This document shows, in pieces, positions 57,039 through 64,000 of a stretch of 64,000 nucleotides of DNA. The DNA is from Apostichopus japonicus. Lineage: Eukaryota; Echinodermata; Holothuroidea; Aspidochirotida; Stichopodidae. Within the stretch, counting starts at the first letter, position 1; each line of letters opens with the position of its first letter. The notes beneath the pieces were generated by a model. It was not told where the DNA came from. It saw only the letters and a program-made list of their open reading frames with translations, and did no database searches. The stretch lies in the NCBI RefSeq assembly GCF_037975245.1, contig NC_092578.1:18688321-18752320 (forward strand). Direction: 5' to 3'. The position numbers and the translations under genes were made by a program.

Positions 57039-57135
57039 ATCCTGGTGAACGTCGTCACAACGGTAAACGACATCACCGTGGTGAACGTCATCAACGTGGT
57101 GAACGACGTCATCAACGTGGTGAACGACGTCACCA
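57039..57135. repeat. Minisatellite GTGGTGAACGACGTCATCAAC
   Basis: About five units of 15-21 bases built from GGTGAACG(ACG)TCATCAAC, with small variants at the left edge (GTCGTCACAACGGTAAACG). Each longer unit contains GACGTCA, close to a CREB/ATF site; whether this has any function is unknown. Confidence 0.7.
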
Positions 57136-60100
57136 TGGTGAGCGCCACCCGGATAACTTTGTTTCGCCAGAGGTTATCGTAATGTTTTAACATTTTAAAC
57201 ATGAAATATGTGTAGAAGAAAGTAGTGGGGAAGGTGCTATCACCATAATATACCCCAGTCAATGCAAAATGCTGTTTCAAAATTAAGTAATATGGTAGTA
57301 GCCAGTTTTTCTCCTCCCTTTCTTTTTTATCAGCTAGAACAATATTCTCACACACAACAAAATTAGCAAAAACATTTGTTCCTCATTTAATGAATGACTA
57401 ACCTTGATCTAAATTAGTGATCCAAACTCTAACTTAACAGCCGTTTCAGCTACGATTTCTGTTTGGGGCTACGATTTTGCAGCCTGTCATACACAAAAAT
57501 AACGATGTCAACTTTTAACTTTCTAGCTGATGGTGATTGTCAAATCCATCAGCTTTAATCAACGGATACCAAACCTAGTTGTAAGAAGTGATGAAATAAC
57601 AAATCTAACCAAATCAATTGTGAATGAGGAGGTGAACACAAAAAGTTTTCATATAATGAACATAGTGTAAAATGAATCTTTCATCACCAAAATGAAACTA
57701 CCGTACATATTTGCAAAAAAAAGAGGGGAAACAAATTGAGGGATTTAAGTAACTCATTTGGACTAATATAGAATATGAATTGGCTTAAAAATAGTGAACA
57801 AATTGCAACATAGCATTCAATATAATTTTGCGTTCAACCTACAAATTAACATAAGATCAGTGATTTGAGATTTTGTGAATCCCTTGCATTACAAGATTTC
57901 TATAAGATCTATCGTACAACTTTGTTTAGCCCCGTGCTACCAGCTAACAGCCCTCTTCTGCACCCCTCCCCCTGCCTCTCTCCCTAAACCCCACCAACAC
58001 GTCACCAGGGGGTATGGCTTCATATCCAGTGAAATGTGAGAATGTTATAGAACAAATAACAACGATGTGTGCTTCAGAAACGAACAACGTGAATGTCCTT
58101 TGTAGGTTGTAGCAAGAAACCGACAGTATTCCACAAAGTAATCTTCAGGAACGTTTTTTTTTTTTTTATCCTTCCAAACATAAAAAAGGCATTTGCATGA
58201 CAAGCAAACCCCTTCAGTACAAATAACATGCTTTGAACTGATAGCATCTGAAGGCAGGAAAAATGGAAAGTGAAAACCTACTTGAAACAATGGATACATA
58301 TTTGTATGGGAAGATAATGGATCCCTGCCACCCCACAGTGAAGTTGAAACTATTCCCACTCTTCCCTCCCTCACCCCCCCCCTCCCCAATTCCACTGGAG
58401 AGCCACACACATGCTGTACCCCTAGATCAGATATAAAAAGATGAATTTTCCTTTGTGTTCTGTTAGGAATGAACATGTTATGTTTAAAATTATTCAAAAC
58501 TTATTAACACAATATCCCCCCCCCCCCCCCAAACATGCCATCCGCATTGTAAAGCACTTGACTGTGATTTACTGGAGAATTATGACTCAGGAATGCAAAG
58601 GTTTGGTTCAAACCAACTTGGCCCCAAGAAAGTGAAATCAACCTTATACATTTCTTACAGAATAAATTAATTCAAATATTCTGAAAACCTCAAAAAAATT
58701 ATCATTCTCAGTTATTTCACCCCCACAACCCTTAATCGCCAAGATGTGAATAACATATATAAAGGAGTGTTACAAATCGCATGGTTATGCATATGAGATT
58801 TAAAAAAAAAAGGTCTCGTAAAGAGAACGATAATGAAAACTTTCTAGATAAAAAAAACAAAAGAAGATAAGAGCAAAAATTTTCAAACAGTTGGCTTCTC
58901 CGTTCCAAAGAATGGCCCAGCTCGCTGCCAAACGGTCAATTTATGAGAGCTGAAGGGACTATGAAGAGGGCCAAGTTGTTCCTTTGAGTTACCCCTGACA
59001 TCTAGACAATGATTGGTCCAAGAGAATTTGTACACTCTTCCCACATCATATAAAAAACCTTGTTTAACTGTAAAACAGATGCCCAACAGTTGTGGTGTTA
59101 CACACTAGTGCTACAAAGTACACTTTTAGCATAAGAAAAAAGAGAGGCACTGTTGAACATTCAGTTATGTCAAAGCAATTTCAGTGTCTTCTCAACTTTA
59201 GGTCCTGTTTTTTATAGGCTTGTTAAAACTATGGGACAGAGAGTTCTGCTTGATGTGAAAGAGAGTGTTTAGTCAACAAAACAAATCAGAGAGTTGCCTA
59301 ACATTAACTCTGTGCCATACCAAAACAGGATACCTTATTACGGTATTTCGATTATGGTTTTGGAAAGTTCCGCCAAGACAGATAATATGGATATACCTTT
59401 GAGAATACTTTTGCGCTACGCATTCTCATCATTGTATTTAGTGTGACGCTCGATGTTAAATAAAGCTGGTTCATCAAACAAAACCACATCTGGTTGCCTC
59501 CGAAAAAGCTCGAGAGAGTTTGCTCACAAACGAACATTTTAGTCCTGCTATAATAACATTTTGGTAACTGGGGCATCAAATTTGGTAATTTGACCATCCA
59601 CAGTTTCTGAAAACTTTCAAGTGTTTCAACCTGCAGAGAGTTACGTTTCTAGTTTTAAGACAGCATAAATGATATATGAGTTTTAATTCTCTTAAGAGAA
59701 GATAAAAGAGTCTTTGTTTTTTTCAACTTGTGCAGTATGTTCAACAGAAAACTACATACTTCATGTGTTAGTAAGAGGGGGGGGGCCTTCATACACATTT
59801 TACAGGATCTAGGAGTTGGTACAACATTTACATATGACCCTTGACCTACAGTCTGATTCAGTAGCGGCTACGATGTCACAGAGCACTGCAAGTCATACTC
59901 TGTAATACACGCAAAAGTGATTGACTGATCCAGGGTCTCTGATTGTCTACATATCTCCTTTAACTTTTTAACTCAATAATTCTTTGAACACACTGGTCCC
60001 TCTGAGCCCGACCAAAACAAGGAAGTGTTACCTTTTGGCAATTCAACTTCCAGAATGCAATTGGGAGGGAGATACAGACCAAGGCACACCCACAGCTGTA

Positions 60101-60334
60101 CGATTACTTGCAATGATGGCCCAATAGTTAAACGTTAGGCTCGTACATGCTACAAAGCAATTCAGACAACCACCATCAACACAATCGTCATGTGAGCTCT
60201 TCGACGTATGCAAGTCTTTCAACTTAGACACCGAGCAGAATCCAACTTCTTCCTCATCTTGCTTGAAACCCTCTCTGAATCTTCAACGGCCGAAGATCAA
60301 TCGGTCTCTCCGAAGGCGTACCCAATGAAAACAT

Positions 60335-60475
60335 TGCGAGCTGTCACGGTACCTCTTTCACATCGTACCGACTGGACACCTTACAAGCTGCCACGGTACC
60401 TCTTTCACCTCGTACCGACTGGAAACCTTGCGAGCAGCTGTCACGGTACCTCTTTCACCTGACGACCTGCGGAAC
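60335..60475. repeat. Tandem repeat near the TLK stop codon, about 48-50 bp period
   Basis: Two and a half units share CTGTCACGGTACCTCTTTCA followed by CGTACCGACTGGAAACCTTG. It lies about 90 bases past the TLK stop codon on the minus strand, thus probably in the 3' UTR. The ACGGTACC/GGTACCGT words could form hairpins in RNA. Confidence 0.65.
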
Positions 60476-60564
60476 CTTTCCAGATTTTAATTCACATTTC
60501 AAGATCAGCTGACTTCCTGAAGTGGCTAAGCAAGCATCAATTCTTCCTACATTTTCAGCTGTCA

Positions 60565-63500
60565 TTACGAGCTGTTGTCCACAGGTATGGTGTTCAGCGG
60601 TGAATGGCTGCTGAAGTAGCTCCCTGTGTTGCCCGAGGAGAGTTGGTTACCACCGCTGGAAGAGGAGCTGCTGTTGGCGTTGTTGTTAGATGCTGCCCTC
60701 CTGTTGCTCGGGGAGAGGTAGGCATTCCTGGACAGAGTGAGGACGTCGCATCTGATATCCTTGTTGTACACCAAACAACAACGGATGAACTCCTGTGAGG
60801 AAAAAGTTTTAAAAAAATCAGAAAATGACCGAACTTAATTCCGGGAGAAACCGTATGTCACCGGAATAGTCGAGAAATTGACATAGGGGACAGGCTTCTC
60901 CTCTGTATATGAAAGCTTCAACTTAGATATTGCTACCTTGGCCAGGGCTTACATTCAACAGGGCAAATTTTACTGAAATTAGGGTGACTGTTGTCAAATA
61001 TGGGATCACTGAAGCCACTGCTATTTGCTGTGACCTACAGCCATTATCCATGGCTACCTTTCATGTCTTAGGCACTTGGAATATGTACTTATCAAACTGA
61101 GGTTGGTGGGGTGGGGGGATGGGTTGGGATGGAGGGGGAAAGAGTTGAGAGGAAGATGGGGGTTATACCAAATTTCTATACTGTACCTTAGCCTCATTGC
61201 TGACCACAGGTTTAGGAGGAAACTGCACATCTGTGGCTTTTAGTATAGTGTTTTGCTCCAATATACTGGCTTGAGAAAGGTTGTGACCAAATGGCTGTGT
61301 GCAAAATAAAATTCAAATCAAATCAAAGTAGGGACTAAGGAGAGAAGCTAAAATGTCCAAAAAATAAATTGACGCATATTTCATGTATATCAAGCCAGGT
61401 GGATCAATAATTCTTTCATTTTATGAGAACATATCCAAAAACACTCAGAGAAAGGCGAAAAGGAATTCTAAAGATTTTCAAGTTATCGTGTTTCGGGGAC
61501 ACATCATTAACATTTCATCACCGAAATGACAGAACCATTCATCTACTTCAACCTGTTCCAATCCTATTTCTTTAAGTAGATACTAAATTTAGCTGCAACC
61601 AGTTAATCACAATGGCATAGACTACTCACGATTTCAGAATAAAATTAGATCTGCTCTAAGAAAACAACCCTGCTTTTTGGACTGACTGCAGTCCTACAAG
61701 GCTAATTGGTGTTTTCTTGAGCTATAAAATATCTGTGTGTGGTAACAATCCCACCACCTTTGACTACAATATTGTCTGAAAAATTCTGATACGTCTGTGA
61801 AGCAGTTGACCAATTACAAACGTAACCCAGCTGCTGCAGAGCGTTTGAACCATGCTAACATTATTTGGCAACCCGTCCATGCAAATACCGCTAAAGTAAG
61901 ATCCAAATTCCTAGCCCCATTTTCTTCTCTTGACATGGAGACGTGACATGGAATGGGGGAGATTAATGATAATGACATTTTTTGACTTACCTTCTTTCCA
62001 TATAAACACTGATAGAATATAATGCCTACAGACCAAACGTCCACCTTGGAGGAGATTTTCGGAGGATCCTTACCAACTACAAAGCACTCTGGTGGCAAAT
62101 ACCTGGGTGGACAGAACAGGGACCATTTTAAGGGGGTAAAAGATGAGCATGGTATAACCGCATAATTACCCCTCCTCATTTCCCCCCTCCATCCTCCCCT
62201 CCCCCTCTGTCCTCCCCTCCCCCCCCCCCACCCCCGGGTATCTTCAACACTTTTCCCTCACCTTTCTGTATAGAAAAAGAAAATGATTCACTCACATCAC
62301 TGCTTGCCCAAAATCTTAATACTTTTATTTATTAACTTAAATGCCATATTAACAACACGCATACTATTAATACTGACCAGTAAGTTCCAGCCCCTTGTGA
62401 TGTAAGATCCATGCCTCCCTCTGAGGAATTGAAATGATCATCGTCCATGATCTTTGACAGGCCAAAATCTGTCAGCTTGATTTCCCCGCTAACATGCCCA
62501 GTCATGAGAAGGATGTTACCTGTGGATGAAAGGTTAGATGAGGTTAGATATCAGATCCTGAAGTACATTGTTTATCACTCCCTGTATCTCATGTCTTATT
62601 TGTTCTGAATTCTGTTTTATATGAAGTAGCCCTCTGTTTATCGTACAAGTATACATTTTATGGTTCATGCCGTACATATTTCTCATTATTCGTACTTTTT
62701 ACATCGACACTTTTATCGCAATGTTTTTATACCATTGTCGATAGCCTACCGGTATTTATTACTCATGCAATATCACTTTTTATATGTGTTTCATCGTTAT
62801 GTGTTTCAATTTCATGTCTGTTTTAGAGCTCTTGTGTTTTGAACAATTTCCATTGTATTTTTATGCATGTGGCTGAATAAATCATCTATCTATTGGTAAG
62901 CAGCTGCATACTCCACATACTACATAATACTACATATTACATACTCTACAAACTACATACTCTACATAATATTCTACATTCTACATATATACTCTACAAT
63001 ACATACTCTACATACTACATACTCTACATAATACAACATATTTCATACTCTGTATACTCTACGTACTACATACTCTACACACTGCATATTCTACACTACA
63101 TACTCTGCCTAATACATACTGTACAAACTAAATACTCTACAAACTACATACTCTAAATAATATTCTACATACTCAACATACTACATACTCTACATACTTC
63201 ATACTCTATATACTACATACTCTACACACTACATATGATATGATATACTATACATACTACATACTCTACATAAAAATACATACTACATACTGTTCAGACT
63301 ACATACTCTACATACTACATACTCTACATAATACTACATATGAAATACTATACATACTACACTCTACATATGTTATACTATACATACTACATACTCTACA
63401 CATTACATACTCTACATATGTTATACTATACATACTACATACTCTACAAATTGATATACTATACATACTCTACATACTCCTCTGGGTTTTGCCGTAAGCC

Positions 63501-63870
63501 TTCACTCATTTTGCCACATTTTCTGTCCTTAGTAAACAGGGTATCTTTCTCGTTTTGGTACGATCAGTTTTAGACTCTTTTAAAAGCTGCATTTCCATGG
63601 TTTACAGAGCATGGAAACCTCAGATAAGACACACGTTGGTTTCTAAGATCTTGAGAAGTACAGAATCAGTAATACTTCGCACTGTGTACACAGTTCTTAC
63701 CCGGTTTGAGGTCATAATGGATAATGGGTGGTTTTCTCTCGTTGAGGTATTTGAGAGCGTGAACGACCTGGGCTATGATGGACTTGGCTTCCCTCTCTGC
63801 TATGGTCTTGTGTTGCTTTAGGTAAAAGTCCAAGTCATTACCTGGACAATAATCTAAGACCGTACAGAAT
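60565..63870 (-). CDS. TLK: Tousled-like serine/threonine kinase, 3' part (five exons)
   Basis: Exons in coding order: 63701-63870, 62378-62519, 61991-62102, 61187-61294 and 60565-60792, all GT-AG with matching phases. The gene continues past the right window edge. The 252 visible residues run [33 protein letters not shown] (catalytic loop with the Tousled-type HYDLKPGN), [14 protein letters not shown] (DFG), [40 protein letters not shown]...[12 protein letters not shown], then [12 protein letters not shown]. The tail is Ser/Asn-rich and low in complexity. TLKs are nuclear kinases that phosphorylate the histone chaperone ASF1 and promote replication-coupled chromatin assembly. The N-terminal coiled coils and ATP-binding lobe lie outside the window. 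Tail-to-tail with DDX23. Confidence 0.95.
62893..63480 (+). repeat. Minisatellite of ACATACTCTACATACT units in a TLK intron
   Basis: About 590 bases of ACATACTCTACATACT-like units with many small variants (ACATAATATTC, TATGTTATACTATACATAC). The resulting Tyr/Thr/Leu frames are artefacts. Immediately left (about 62640-62890) the sequence GTGGCTGAATAAATCATCTATCTA resembles the tail of a CR1-like LINE. The array may have grown from such a tail. Confidence 0.8.
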
Positions 63871-64000
63871 CTGTGGAAGGGAAAGAGACCACATTATTAC
63901 TTTGCTTGCAATCATGTCGAGAAAAACAGGATAATTTATTACTGTTTATAACAAACTATCTTTATTTAGCCTACACTTTCTAGACTTTACCAGCAGATTA

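Larger units (their letters stand above)
55522..60564. other. Interval between convergent DDX23 and TLK stop codons
   Basis: Holds the 3' UTRs of both genes. A candidate DDX23 polyadenylation signal is at 55771; I could not place the TLK cleavage site. No protein family is recognisable. The longest minus-strand frame (56828-57355) owes part of its length to a minisatellite. Poly-C and AT-rich stretches and short homopolymers are scattered through it. Confidence 0.6.

Noticed and set aside
56828-57355. 175-codon minus-strand frame between DDX23 and TLK
   Set aside because: Its middle is a translated minisatellite (FTTLMTSF repeats) and no family resemblance is visible; it would also lie in or near a 3' UTR.
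61814-62179. 121-codon frame read as a separate kinase-like gene
   Set aside because: It is one TLK exon (61991-62102) plus intron on both sides.

Overview
The window is nuclear DNA from an animal. It is AT-rich and loaded with long (TA)n tracts, poly-C runs, small terminal-inverted-repeat (TIR) DNA transposons, LINE pieces and tRNA-derived SINEs. Two spliced, deeply conserved host genes are present: a DDX23/Prp28 helicase and a Tousled-like kinase. Intronless rhodopsin-class receptors in tandem, a foldback element resembling the TU family known from sea urchins, and SINEs of the kind common in invertebrate deuterostomes suggest an echinoderm or a related marine invertebrate. That placement is inference; no diagnostic gene fixes the species.

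Left part (1 to about 42,136): a tandem segmental duplication. Unit A (about 462-25,496) and unit B (about 25,497-41,780) are collinear, and a third partial unit C (41,781 to about 42,136) starts and then breaks off. Each full unit carries two intronless class-A GPCR genes on the minus strand. GPCR-1 is intact in A (3804-4874) and B (28505-29560). GPCR-2 is intact in A (22560-23642) but is a pseudogene in B, broken inside the frame and stripped of its start codon by inserted repeats. The units differ by lineage-specific insertions that can be read against the empty site in the other copy. A carries a restriction-like-endonuclease (RLE) LINE inside a (TA)n tract, a foldback element of about 8.7 kb holding a nested LINE, and a hAT transposase fragment. 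B carries several hAT-like non-autonomous elements with clean target-site duplications, and a LINE with ORF1 zinc knuckles and an AP endonuclease but no reverse transcriptase.

Middle (42,137-55,521): about 3 kb without a recognised gene, then the DDX23 gene on the plus strand. It has 14 coding exons whose splice phases close exactly to give a 783-residue protein. Its introns hold a U2-snRNA-headed insertion with target-site duplication, a CR1-like LINE tail, two oppositely oriented SINEs flanking exon 13, and a duplicated splice acceptor before exon 8.

Right (55,522-64,000): tail-to-tail with DDX23 lies the 3' half of a Tousled-like kinase gene on the minus strand. Five coding exons (60565-63870) cover kinase subdomain V to the C terminus; the gene continues beyond the window. 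The 5 kb between the two stop codons holds 3' UTRs and minisatellites.

Functional reading: the receptors are probably a local, recently amplified chemosensory or peptide/lipid receptor family. DDX23 (U5 snRNP, 5' splice-site handover) and TLK (chromatin assembly kinase) are housekeeping neighbours unrelated to them. No CRISPR, operon or bacterial-type structure is present.
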